Of a DNA stretch of 31,506 nt, positions 20,751 to 29,960 are shown piece after piece. Position 1 is the first letter of the stretch; every line of letters begins with the position of its first letter. Source of the DNA: an uncultured Oscillibacter sp. (GTDB lineage Bacteria; Bacillota; Clostridia; Oscillospirales; Oscillospiraceae); assembly GCF_910579365.1 (NCBI RefSeq), contig NZ_CAJTUX010000028.1:1-31506 (forward strand), read 5' to 3'. A program made the translations under genes and the position numbers. The notes under the pieces are model-generated. The model ran no database searches. It had not been told where the DNA came from and was given only the letters and a program-made list of their open reading frames with translations.

Positions 20751-23675
20751 ATGAAAGCTCTGTTTAATGAAGACAACACTATGGAGCAAATGATAATCTC
20801 TATTTTGAAAGAGAATGGTTGGACCTACATTCCCGCTGAGAAGCTTCCGCGTATGTATTCGGATGTTATGGTGGAGCCCATGGTGAAGGAAGCGTTGATC
20901 CGGCTGAATCCTGAGATCGCAGCGGAACCTTCCCGTGCCGACGAGGTCATTTATAAGCTTCGAACTGTTATTTTGTCTGTACAGCCGCATAACCTGGTGA
21001 CCCAGAATGAGCTGTTTAAAAAGCTGGTGTTTGAAGAAAACTCCTTCCCCTTTGGAAAAGACGGTCGTATGGTTCCGATTCGCTTCTTTGGTACGATGCG
21101 CAAAGAGAACATTGCCTTAAACGAATATGTCGTCACTAACCAATGGGTATATCCCCAGGCGGATGGAGGCAAACGTCTGGATATTGTGCTGCTAATCAAC
21201 GGCTTTCCCATTGCGATTGGCGAACTGAAGACGCCTGTCCGCAGTGCTATTACGTGGCTTGATGCCGCTGGAGATATTTCCGCATATGAGAAAAGCATTC
21301 CCGCCATGTTTGTTGCAAATGTATTCAATTTTGCCTCAGAGGGGAAGCGCTACCGCTATGGTTCCGTGAATATGCCCATCAATATGTGGGGGCCGTGGCA
21401 CACCTCTGCTCATAAGGCGGAGGGTAACCTTGCGGATGTGAAGATCAGCATAGCAGATATGATTACACCGGAAAAGGTTATGGACATCTTCCAGTTCTTC
21501 ACTATGTTCGCCACCGATAAAAAGTACCGGAAATATAAGATCATCTGCCGCTATCAACAGTTTGAGGGTGCGAATATGATCGTCAGCCGTGTCCTTGCCG
21601 GGTATCCGAAGAAAGGGCTGATCTGGCATTTCCAGGGCTCCGGCAAATCGCTGCTGATGGTATTTGCCGCGCAGAAGCTGCGTATGGTACCTGAACTCAA
21701 AAATCCTACGGTTGTGATTGTGGATGACCGCATTGATTTGGAGACACAGATCACAGCGACTTTTAACGCCTCCGACATTCCCAATCTGACCAGCGCGTCC
21801 ACCAAGGAGGAACTCTCCTCTTTCTTCCGCGGAGATATGCGGAAGATTCTGATTACAACAATTTTCAAATTTGGTGAGGTCAATGGAGAGCTGAATGCCC
21901 GAGACAACATCATCGTCATGGTGGATGAGGCTCATCGGACGCAGGAAGGGGACCTGGGTGAGAAGATGCGTATGGCCCTTCCCAATGCGTTTTTCTTCGG
22001 CCTTACCGGTACGCCGATTAACCGAGTGGACAAAAATACCTTTTTGACCTTCGGCGCGGAGGAGGACCGCACTGGCTATATGAGCCGGTACTCTTTCTCC
22101 GATTCTATCCGGGACGGCGCCACGCTGCCCCTGCATTTTGAGCCGGTTCCCGTGGAGCTGCACGTCAACAAAGATGAACTGGACCGGGCATTTGAAGCGA
22201 TGACCGATGAGGCGGGGCTGAGCAGGGAGGAAAAGAATGAGCTTTCCCGCCGCGTCAATATGAAGGCTATCATGTACAACCCGGCCCGCATCCGGAAGGT
22301 ATGCGAACATATCGCGAAGCACTTCCAATCGAAAATTGAGCCGAACGGCTACAAGGGACAGATCGTGGTCTATGATCGTGAATGCTGCCTAATGTATAAG
22401 ACGGTCCTGGACGAACTGCTTGGCGAGGATGCTTCCACGATCGTCATGGATACCAATAATGACAAGGAGGACCGCTACAAGAAATACCGCCGTGACCGTG
22501 ATGCGGAGGGAAAGATCCTGGACGTGTTCCGGGACCCAAACAGCAAGCTGAAGCTGGTGATCGTCACCTCCAAGCTGCTGACCGGGTTTGACGCCCCTAT
22601 TTTGCAGGCGATGTATCTGGACAAGCCCATGAAGGATCACACGCTGCTCCAGGCGATCTGCCGCACAAATCGAACCTATGACCAGGGAAAGACGCACGGC
22701 TTGATTGTAGATTATATTGGTATTTTTGACGATGTGGCGAAAGCTCTTGATTTTGATGAGACCAGTATGCGCCGCATTATCACCAATATCGAGGAGATCA
22801 AAAAGCAGCTGCCCACGCTGATGAAAAAATGCCTCGGTTATTTTATGGGTGTTGACCGCACCGTAGAGGGCTGGGAAGGGCTGATGGCGGCCCAGGAATG
22901 TCTTCCCACCAATAAGGAAAAGGATACCTTTGCCGCCGACTATCGTGTGCTGAACCGTGCTTGGGACGCTCTGTCGCCGGATACCTTCTTGAACGCATAC
23001 AAGGCGGATTACCAGTGGCTGTCCCGTGTCTACGAATCCGTCAAACCCACCGACGGCAGAGGGGGGCTGATTTGGGCCGCCCTTGGGGCCAAGACCATTG
23101 AACTGGTTCATCAGAATGTTACGGTCGGCGAGACTGACGAAGATATGGACATTCTTGCCATGGACGCTGACCTGATTGATGATTTTCTGGAGAAGCAGAA
23201 GGATTTGAAAAAAGCGGCAAAAAAGGTTGAGATCAGCCTTGTGGCAAAGATTCTGAACCATGCCCAAGACCCCAAATTTATCCAGCTGGGTGAGAAGTTG
23301 GAAGCCCTGCGCGAGAAACATGAACAGGGGCTTGTTACCAGCATTGAATTTTTGAAGCTTCTTTTGGAACTGGCGAAAGAAGCCGCTCAGGCGGAGAAAG
23401 ATGTCGTTCCGGAGCAGGAAATTGATAAAGGAATCGCCGCCTTGACGGAGCTGTTCAATGGTGTGAGGAATAAAAATACGCCTGTTATTGTAGAGCGCAT
23501 CGTTGCTGATATTGACAGCATCGTGAAAATTGTCCGCTTCGACGGCTGGCAGAGCACAACGGCCGGCAAGCAGGAGGTCAAGAAGGCCCTTCGCAGTGTA
23601 GTTTGGATTAAGTATAAAATCAAAGATAAAGACGTCTTCGACAAGGCGTACAGCTACATCGAGCAATATTATTGA
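20751..23675 (+). CDS. hsdR: Type I restriction endonuclease subunit R
   Basis: The translocating nuclease subunit of a type I restriction complex. The 974-residue protein has an N-terminal PD-(D/E)xK nuclease with Asp144 and Glu158-Leu-Lys160 (RLDIVLL ... IGELKTP). It continues with a superfamily 2 helicase motor: Walker A FQGSGKS (294-300), DEAH (392-395), GLTGTP, and the second RecA domain with VTSKLLTGFDAP and LLQAICRTNR. The C-terminal part (about 650-974) is helical and contacts the M/S complex. No lesion is seen and the length is typical. GGGGAAGG precedes the ATG. It is followed after 18 bases by the fused M gene. Confidence 0.95.
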   Translation: MKALFNEDNTMEQMIISILKENGWTYIPAEKLPRMYSDVMVEPMVKEALIRLNPEIAAEPSRADEVIYKLRTVILSVQPHNLVTQNELFKKLVFEENSFPFGKDGRMVPIRFFGTMRKENIALNEYVVTNQWVYPQADGGKRLDIVLLINGFPIAIGELKTPVRSAITWLDAAGDISAYEKSIPAMFVANVFNFASEGKRYRYGSVNMPINMWGPWHTSAHKAEGNLADVKISIADMITPEKVMDIFQFFTMFATDKKYRKYKIICRYQQFEGANMIVSRVLAGYPKKGLIWHFQGSGKSLLMVFAAQKLRMVPELKNPTVVIVDDRIDLETQITATFNASDIPNLTSASTKEELSSFFRGDMRKILITTIFKFGEVNGELNARDNIIVMVDEAHRTQEGDLGEKMRMALPNAFFFGLTGTPINRVDKNTFLTFGAEEDRTGYMSRYSFSDSIRDGATLPLHFEPVPVELHVNKDELDRAFEAMTDEAGLSREEKNELSRRVNMKAIMYNPARIRKVCEHIAKHFQSKIEPNGYKGQIVVYDRECCLMYKTVLDELLGEDASTIVMDTNNDKEDRYKKYRRDRDAEGKILDVFRDPNSKLKLVIVTSKLLTGFDAPILQAMYLDKPMKDHTLLQAICRTNRTYDQGKTHGLIVDYIGIFDDVAKALDFDETSMRRIITNIEEIKKQLPTLMKKCLGYFMGVDRTVEGWEGLMAAQECLPTNKEKDTFAADYRVLNRAWDALSPDTFLNAYKADYQWLSRVYESVKPTDGRGGLIWAALGAKTIELVHQNVTVGETDEDMDILAMDADLIDDFLEKQKDLKKAAKKVEISLVAKILNHAQDPKFIQLGEKLEALREKHEQGLVTSIEFLKLLLELAKEAAQAEKDVVPEQEIDKGIAALTELFNGVRNKNTPVIVERIVADIDSIVKIVRFDGWQSTTAGKQEVKKALRSVVWIKYKIKDKDVFDKAYSYIEQYY

Positions 23676-23693
23676 CGGGAAGCGGGTGAAACT

Positions 23694-26111
23694 ATGATTG
23701 GCGCAATCATTGGAGACCTTGTGGGCTCCAGATTTGAGTGGAACAACCACCGCTCCAAGGACTTTGACCTGATGCCGCACCAGTGTTTCTTTACGGATGA
23801 TTCCATCATGTCATTGGCCGTATGCGACGCGCTGATGCGCTGCCGACCGGATTTTACCGGTCTGGGAGAGCAGGCAGTCCGCTCCATGCGGGAGATTGGC
23901 CGCCCGTATCCGAACAGCGGCTATGGTGGATCTTTTTACCGTTGGATGTATTCCGATCATCCGAAGCCTTACAACAGCTTTGGAAACGGCGCCGCCATGC
24001 GGGTAAGCGGCTGCGGGTATGCGGCAAGGTCTCTTGAAGAGGCAAAAGCCCTCTCCAAAGCGGTGACCGAGGTGACCCATAACCATCCGGAGGGAATCAA
24101 AGGCGCCGAGGCCACTGCTGCTGCGGTTTATCTCGCCCGCACCGGAAAAAGTATGCTGGAGATTCAGGATTATATCACAAAGAACTACTACCCCATTGAT
24201 TTCACGCTGGATTCCATCCGTAGCACCTATCAGTTCAATGAGACCTGTCAGGATACCGTACCCCAGGCGCTGGAGGCTTTTTTCGAGTCCACTGGCTTTG
24301 AAGACGCCATCCGGAACGCAATCTCTATCGGCGGCGACAGTGATACCCTGGCGGCGATTACCGGGGCGGTTGCAGAGGCCTATTACGGTGTACCCGCTCC
24401 CATACGGAAACTGGCCCTGACCTTTTTGGACAAGCGCCTTTTAAAAGTCCTCATGGATTTTGAGGGAATCTATCCGGCGAAGGCGGAAAAAGCAGGTGAG
24501 GCCGGAAACATCGGAATTCGATCTCCGCAGCGCGCTGAAATCAAAGCCGGCAAGCGTTCTGAAATCATGCAGCTTGCCTTTGATTTTGCTGACGAGGATG
24601 CCATAAACAGCACGTCAGTTTCTGAGGAGACCACCAGCCAGAAACTGTTTTCCCACTTGTTTGAGGCGTGCAATATCCTGCGGAGCCCTATCAATCAGGA
24701 CGAATACAAAAGCTATGTGACGCCGATTCTGTTTTTCAAACGACTTTCCGACGTCTATGACGAGGAGACCCAGGCCGCGCTGGAGGAATCCGGCGGGGAT
24801 GAGGAATATGCCGCCTTCCCGGAGAACCACCGCTTTGTGATTCCCGAGGGGTGCCATTGGCAGGATGTCCGGGAGACGAGCATGGATGTGGGTGTTGCCA
24901 TTGTAAAGGCTATGAACGGGATTGAACGGGCGAACCCCGATACATTGAGCGGGGTATTCTCCAGCTTTGATGACGCAAACTGGACGGATAAGTCAAAGCT
25001 GTCCGACGAGCGGCTGAAAAATCTGATCGAGCATATGTCCAAAATAAAGGTTGGCAACAACCATTATTCTGCCGACGTGATGGGGGACAGTTATGAGTTC
25101 CTGATCAAGAAATTCGCGGATTTATCAAAAAAGAACGCCGGCGAATTTTACACCCCACGCTCCATTGTCAAGCTGATGATTATGCTGCTGGCCCCGCAGG
25201 CGGGCGAGTCGGTGTATGACCCCGCCTGCGGCACAGGCGGTATGCTGATGGAAGCGATTCGTTACATGAAGGGTGACAAGCGAACCTACGGACGAATCTA
25301 TGGTCAGGAAAAGAATCTGGCCACCTCCGCCATTGCCAGGATGAACCTGTTTCTGCATGGCGCAAGGGATTTTAACGTGACCCAGGGGGATACGCTGCGA
25401 AGCCCTAATTATCTCTGGCGAGGCAGCCTGCAAACCTTTGACTGTGTGGTGGCGAATCCCCCCTTTTCCTTGAAAAACTGGGGGGCGGAGCAGTTTGGCA
25501 GCGATATCTACGGGCGCAACCTCTGGGGGTGCCCCACGGACTCCAACGGAGACTTCGCTTGGCTCCAGCACATGGTCAAATCTATGGATTCCAAGACGGG
25601 CCGGTGCGCTGTCGTCCTGCCCCAAGGCGTCCTGTTCCGGGGTGGAAAAGAGGGAGAGATCCGAAAGCGGTTGGTGGAGTCCGACAAGCTGGAGTGTGTG
25701 ATCACACTCACCGGGGGCGTGTTCTACTCCACCGGCGTTTCCGCCTGCATTCTCTTTTTGAACAACAACAAACATGCGGATCACCGCGGAAAGGTCTGTC
25801 TTATAGACGCCTCCGGCATCTACACCCCCCAGCGGGCGCAGAACATCATGACCGAGGACGACATTCGAAGGGTATATGCGCTGTACGCGGCCTATGAAGA
25901 TGTGATCGAGCGGGTCAAAGTGGTAACCATTGCCGATATACGGGAAAAAGACTACACTCTTGCCATCAGCAACTACATTGAGAAAAAAGAGCAGGAGACG
26001 ATTCCCCCGGAGGAGGTGCGCCGGCAGTATTTTGAGGCTTATGAGGCCATGCTCCGGGCCGAGGAAAAGATGAAAAAGCTTCTGCTGGAGGGAGGGTACG
26101 TCAGTGAATAA
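23694..26111 (+). CDS. ADP-ribosylglycohydrolase-HsdM fusion protein
   Basis: An 805-residue two-part protein. Residues 1 to about 265 are an ADP-ribosylglycohydrolase (DraG/ARH) domain with its metal sites intact: IGDLVGSRFEW (6-16), FTDDS (33-37), SFGNGAAMRVS, THNHPEG and SIGGDSDTLAAITG (Asp215, Asp217). After a short linker (about 266-291), residues from about 292 to the end form a full-length HsdM: the helical N-domain (LRSPINQDEYKSYVTPILFF), SAM motif DPACGTGG (509-516) and adenine-N6 motif NPPF (588-591). The reading frame is continuous across the junction. The Met at 292 has no good ribosome binding site, so a separate HsdM product is not obvious. It overlaps the second hsdM by 8 bases. 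ARH domains remove ADP-ribose from proteins or nucleic acids; a link to restriction is inference. Confidence 0.92.
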   Translation: MIGAIIGDLVGSRFEWNNHRSKDFDLMPHQCFFTDDSIMSLAVCDALMRCRPDFTGLGEQAVRSMREIGRPYPNSGYGGSFYRWMYSDHPKPYNSFGNGAAMRVSGCGYAARSLEEAKALSKAVTEVTHNHPEGIKGAEATAAAVYLARTGKSMLEIQDYITKNYYPIDFTLDSIRSTYQFNETCQDTVPQALEAFFESTGFEDAIRNAISIGGDSDTLAAITGAVAEAYYGVPAPIRKLALTFLDKRLLKVLMDFEGIYPAKAEKAGEAGNIGIRSPQRAEIKAGKRSEIMQLAFDFADEDAINSTSVSEETTSQKLFSHLFEACNILRSPINQDEYKSYVTPILFFKRLSDVYDEETQAALEESGGDEEYAAFPENHRFVIPEGCHWQDVRETSMDVGVAIVKAMNGIERANPDTLSGVFSSFDDANWTDKSKLSDERLKNLIEHMSKIKVGNNHYSADVMGDSYEFLIKKFADLSKKNAGEFYTPRSIVKLMIMLLAPQAGESVYDPACGTGGMLMEAIRYMKGDKRTYGRIYGQEKNLATSAIARMNLFLHGARDFNVTQGDTLRSPNYLWRGSLQTFDCVVANPPFSLKNWGAEQFGSDIYGRNLWGCPTDSNGDFAWLQHMVKSMDSKTGRCAVVLPQGVLFRGGKEGEIRKRLVESDKLECVITLTGGVFYSTGVSACILFLNNNKHADHRGKVCLIDASGIYTPQRAQNIMTEDDIRRVYALYAAYEDVIERVKVVTIADIREKDYTLAISNYIEKKEQETIPPEEVRRQYFEAYEAMLRAEEKMKKLLLEGGYVSE

Positions 26112-27603
26112 ACGAATCACCATTGAGGAATTACAGTCCTATCTGTGGAACTCCGCCGTCCTCCTCCGCACAAATATTGACGCGGGAGCCTATAAGCAGT
26201 ACATATTCCCGCTGCTGTTCTTTAAGCGAATCTGTGATGTGTACGATGAGGAGACCGCCGCAGCGCAGGAGGAATACGGCGAAGATGCCGCTGAGTTTGA
26301 TGAGCGTGAACTTCATACATTTATCGTTCCCGAGGGCAGCCACTGGAATGACGTCCGTGCAGTTTCAGAAAATGTCGGCGTGGCAATCGTGGAGGCGTTC
26401 CGAAAAGTTGAAAACGCCAATTCCGATAAATTACAAGGGATTTTTGGCGATGGGGCATGGACCAATAAAAACCGTCTGCCGGACCGTTTACTGAAGGACC
26501 TGCTGGAGCATTTCAGTACCAGGACGCTCTCCATCGCAAACTGCCCGGAGGATGAGCTTGGTCAGGGGTACGAGTATCTCATCAAAAAATTCGCAGATGA
26601 CAGCGGTCACACAGCGCAGGAGTTTTACACCAACCGGACCGTTGTCCACCTGATGACGGAGATGCTCCGCCCGGAATCGGGGGAGTCCATCTACGACCCC
26701 ACCTGCGGCAGCGCCGGTATGCTGATCTCCGCGATTGCTTATCTGAAAGAACAGGGGAAAGAATGGCGCAATGTTGCGGTCTTCGGGCAGGAGATCAACG
26801 CGCTGACCTCCGCTATTGGCAAGATGAACCTGTTTCTCCACGGTGTCAAGGATTTCAGCATTGTAAACGGCGATACCCTGGCCGCGCCCGCGTTTATTGA
26901 AAACGGCAGGCTCCGGCAGTTTGACCTGGTTCTGGCCAATCCGCCCTATTCCATCAGCCAATGGGATCGCGCCGCCTTTGAGAGCGACAAATATGGCCGG
27001 AATTTCTTGGGAGTACCTCCCCAAGGGCGGGCGGACTACGCCTTTTTGCAGCATATCATTGCCAGCCTGAAGGAAGAGACCGGGCGGTGCGCGATTTTGT
27101 TTCCTCACGGCGTTCTGTTCCGCAATGAGGAGCGCGCCATGCGGGAAAAACTGGTGCGCAGCGACCGCATCGAATGCGTGATCGGTCTGGCGGCAAACCT
27201 GTTTTACAACTCCCCTATGGAGGCCTGCATCATGATCTGCCGCATGAATAAGCGCCCGGAGCGGCGGGGACAGGTGCTTTTCATCAATGCGGTGAACGAA
27301 GTGGAGCGAAAAAATGCGCAAAGCTATTTGGAGGACCGGCATATTCAAAAGATTGCCGAAGCCTATCACCAGTATTCTGACGAGGCTGGTTTCGCACGGG
27401 TAGCTACCATACAGGATATTGCGGATCACAACTTTTCCCTCAGTATTCCCCTCTATGTCAAGCAGGAAATCGAGGCGACGGAGACGGATATCCGCTCCGT
27501 TCAGGAGCATTATGACAGCTGGTTGGCCACCTCGGAAACCATGAAGCTGAGTTATGAGAGGCTGAATTCACTTTTGGGAAAGGGGGCGCGGGAAGGTGAG
27601 TAA
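26104..27603 (+). CDS. hsdM: Second type I DNA methyltransferase subunit M
   Basis: A 499-residue adenine-N6 methyltransferase subunit. N-terminal helical domain (LLRTNIDAGAYKQYIFPLLF, about 20-39), QEFYTNRTVVHLM, SAM motif DPTCGSAG (198-205), GQEINALTSAIGKMNLFLHG, catalytic NPPY (279-282) and a C-terminal helical tail that binds S. It looks catalytically complete. It is clearly different from the HsdM half of the upstream fusion (DPACGTGG/NPPF), so the system has two unlike M subunits. It starts at a GTG that overlaps the upstream stop by 8 bases, with GGAGGG upstream, and overlaps hsdS in the same way. Confidence 0.94.
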   Translation: MNKRITIEELQSYLWNSAVLLRTNIDAGAYKQYIFPLLFFKRICDVYDEETAAAQEEYGEDAAEFDERELHTFIVPEGSHWNDVRAVSENVGVAIVEAFRKVENANSDKLQGIFGDGAWTNKNRLPDRLLKDLLEHFSTRTLSIANCPEDELGQGYEYLIKKFADDSGHTAQEFYTNRTVVHLMTEMLRPESGESIYDPTCGSAGMLISAIAYLKEQGKEWRNVAVFGQEINALTSAIGKMNLFLHGVKDFSIVNGDTLAAPAFIENGRLRQFDLVLANPPYSISQWDRAAFESDKYGRNFLGVPPQGRADYAFLQHIIASLKEETGRCAILFPHGVLFRNEERAMREKLVRSDRIECVIGLAANLFYNSPMEACIMICRMNKRPERRGQVLFINAVNEVERKNAQSYLEDRHIQKIAEAYHQYSDEAGFARVATIQDIADHNFSLSIPLYVKQEIEATETDIRSVQEHYDSWLATSETMKLSYERLNSLLGKGAREGE

Positions 27604-28684
27604 GGTTTTGCTTGGCGATGTGGCTGAGGAACGCAGGGAGACCTGTAAAGGCAATAAAGATGGGTATCCCACGGTTGGACTCGAGCATTTAACACCAGAG
27701 GAAATCACACTTACTTCTTGGGATGAGGGTAGTGATAACACCTTTACAAAAATGTTCCGTAAAGGGGATGTGCTTTTTGGCCGCCGTCGGGCTTACCTGA
27801 AAAAAGCTGCTGTTGCGCCGTTTGATGGAATCTGCTCTGGCGATATTACAGTTATTGAGGCGAAGCCGAGATATATTCTTCCTGAATTGCTGCCTTTTAT
27901 CATTCAAAATGATACTTTGTTTCATTTTGCCGTAGAAAAATCGGCGGGTTCACTTTCTCCCCGTGTCAAGTGGGAACACCTGAAAAGTTATGAGTTTGAG
28001 TTGCCGAATATGGACAAGCAGCGTGAACTTGCGGAACTCTTGTGGGCGATGGATGATACAAAGAAATCCTATCAACAGCTCATTGCTGCTACGGATGAGT
28101 TGGTGAAATCTCAATTTATCGAGATAACACAGAGCGGTGATAGAACTCCTACTCGTATGGGCGATATTGCAACCTATGTAAATGGCTATGCATTCAAACC
28201 GCAAGACTGGAGCTTTGAAGGTGTACCAATCATCCGTATCCAAAATCTAAATGATGCTTCAGCAGACTTCAATCGTTTTGCCGGAGAAATTGATGAAAAA
28301 TACCTGGTGCATAACGGTGATGTGCTTGTATCGTGGGCCACCCATCTTGAGGCATACCTTTGGAATGGCGGAGATGCGTGGCTAAATCAGCACATCTTCA
28401 AGGTCGTTTTTGACAAGCGAAAGGTAAACAAGGTATTCTTTATTTTTGCTGCCAATTATGCGCTCAAGGAGGCTTTTAAGAAAGCCCATGGATTCAAGGC
28501 GACTATGGAGCATATTAAGCGGGGGGATTTTGAGGATGCAATAGTGATGATGCCAGATTTATTTCAACAAGAGGAGTTTGCCGCCTTCGTCCGTCAGAGC
28601 GATAAATCAAAATTTGAACTGGAACAAGCCCTTTCAGAATTGACCGCCACCTACAAACGTATCATTTCCGAGCAGCTCGGCTGA
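27596..28684 (+). CDS. hsdS: Type I restriction-modification specificity subunit S
   Basis: Recognises the bipartite DNA target. The 362-residue protein has two target-recognition halves: TRD1 (about 1-145, with MFRKGDVLFGRRRAYLKKAA) and TRD2 (about 185-335, with PIIRIQNLN and LVHNGDVLVSW). They are joined by a conserved helix (ELLWAMDDTKKSYQQLIAAT, about 148-167), with a second helix at the C-terminus (ELEQALSELTATYKRIISEQ). It starts with GTG overlapping hsdM by 8 bases. It is a little shorter than many S subunits but complete. No second hsdS or partial S cassette is found in the window. Confidence 0.93.
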   Translation: MSKVLLGDVAEERRETCKGNKDGYPTVGLEHLTPEEITLTSWDEGSDNTFTKMFRKGDVLFGRRRAYLKKAAVAPFDGICSGDITVIEAKPRYILPELLPFIIQNDTLFHFAVEKSAGSLSPRVKWEHLKSYEFELPNMDKQRELAELLWAMDDTKKSYQQLIAATDELVKSQFIEITQSGDRTPTRMGDIATYVNGYAFKPQDWSFEGVPIIRIQNLNDASADFNRFAGEIDEKYLVHNGDVLVSWATHLEAYLWNGGDAWLNQHIFKVVFDKRKVNKVFFIFAANYALKEAFKKAHGFKATMEHIKRGDFEDAIVMMPDLFQQEEFAAFVRQSDKSKFELEQALSELTATYKRIISEQLG

Positions 28685-28758
28685 AAAACAGGGTCATGGA
28701 GTTTCCTCCGGCTCGTGGGTACGCCTCAAACGGAGGAATACGACAAGGAGGAAACACC

Positions 28759-29208
28759 ATGATCGAAGAAATTATCATCAATATTCAGCATGAACTCTCT
28801 GAAAGCTTGAGCGAAAACCAAATGAAACAGCTGTTAGCATCCTTGCGCAGACATTTGTCTGCGCTGAATGCACAGGCCACCATAGACAGTGAATCACAGA
28901 TGTCCAATTGGCTGCCGCTTTTTGTTTCGGCCAAGCGCGTGGAAGGATGTTCAGAAAAATCTCTGCGCTATTATGAGTCCGCGATCCGAAATATGTTGGA
29001 GAAGATCAATAAGCCGGAACGCAAAATAACAACGGAGGATCTCCGTTTATACCTCGACAACTACCAGCGGGGAGGAACGGTCAGCAAGATGACTCTCGAT
29101 ACTGTGAGACGGATTCTCTCGTCCTTTTTCTCCTGGCTTGAAGATGAGGATTACATTATAAAAAGTCCCGTGAGGAGAATCCACAAAGTAAATATGCGAT
29201 TGTTTTGA
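28759..29208 (+). pseudogene. N-terminal half of a tyrosine recombinase (hsdS-associated type)
   Basis: ATG at 28759 with AAGGAGG upstream. Residues about 45-145 form the SAM-like core-binding domain: LFVSAKRVEGCSEKSLRYYE, then TEDLRLYLDNYQRGGTVSKM and RILSSFFSWLEDEDYIIKSP, then VRRIHKVN. The homology stops there; the following MRLF and stop are foreign. The whole catalytic domain (Arg, His-x-x-Arg, Tyr) is missing, so it cannot recombine DNA. Recombinases like this often sit beside hsdS genes and shuffle their recognition domains; this one is a remnant. An upstream in-frame start at 28696 is unlikely. Confidence 0.82.
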
Positions 29209-29960
29209 CTTCGGTGGATAATGTGATTACGGAATTTGTGGATGATCCTCGAATGCTGAATGTGGCGGTGTCTCGGGCGGTCAAATCTCTGACAGCCGTC
29301 ACCTCCCAAGATCCGCGAAATGACCAGACAAACTATGGGGACCTGGCCCGCTATATCGAGTACAACAGCTGTGCGGTTGTAGAAAGCGCCGTTTATTCCA
29401 TTTTTGACCTTCTCTATCAAGGCTACGCCCAGCAGCGACGCGTTTTCCTGCAAAAGCACAGGCGAATTTCGGAGTATGATTCCGAAAATCTGCTCTATGC
29501 TGTGATTGAGAGCGTCCTTATGGAACCAGAATTTTCTGCTGTGTCCAGTGCCGTCCATGTGTCGCTGGTCAATCTTGTAAAAGATTATTCTCTGCTGAAT
29601 CATGAAGAAAAATCTTATGCCAAAAACCTGTTGACCCATGTAGATTTTCTCCTGTTTCGGAAAATGGATAAGTCGCCGCTGCTGGCCGTTGAGGTGGATG
29701 GAACAGCCTTTCGCGCCGCCGGCAGCGTCCAGGCGATGCGGGATGAAAAGAAAAATCATATTTTATCGCAATACGGGATTCCTCTGCTGCGTCTCAAAAC
29801 AGATGGCAGTGATGAGAAAAAGCGAATCGAACAGGCGCTGAGAGCAGCGTTGCAGAAATTTATCAGAGGAGAGCTTTACTATGGCAAGATACGATGTCAA
29901 CAATATTGCGGTCAGTTCTCTGCTTTCCAGCATCAAAGACGGGAGTATCGCAATCCCTGA
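29190..29960 (+). pseudogene. C-terminal fragment of a superfamily 1 helicase with DUF2726 domain
   Basis: The frame opens with KYAIVLTSVDNVITEFVDDP and RMLNVAVSRAVKSLTAV, the last helicase motifs (motif VI, LNVAVSRA) of an SF1 helicase. It continues into a DUF2726 nuclease-like domain: YDSENLLYAVIESVL, HVDFLLFRKMDKSPLLAVEV with a following Asp-Gly, and HILSQYGIPLLRLKTDG. The first ATP-binding part is missing: at about 29190 it abuts the integrase fragment. Its end overlaps the next gene by 80 bases in another frame. The apparent TTG start at 29205 has no ribosome binding site. This is a deletion product rather than a gene. Confidence 0.8.

Noticed and set aside
22389..23780. 463-residue minus-strand open frame opposite hsdR
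   Set aside because: No motif, antisense to the helicase part and C-terminus of hsdR, and no ribosome binding site at its start; a shadow frame.
27596..29208. Phase-variable hsdS inversion system
   Set aside because: The adjacent recombinase lacks its catalytic domain, and I see no second or partial hsdS or inverted repeats in the window; only a past role is possible.
29205..29960. Independent 251-residue gene starting at TTG
   Set aside because: The frame is open upstream and homology begins before the TTG in the middle of helicase motifs; there is no ribosome binding site, so it is a fragment.
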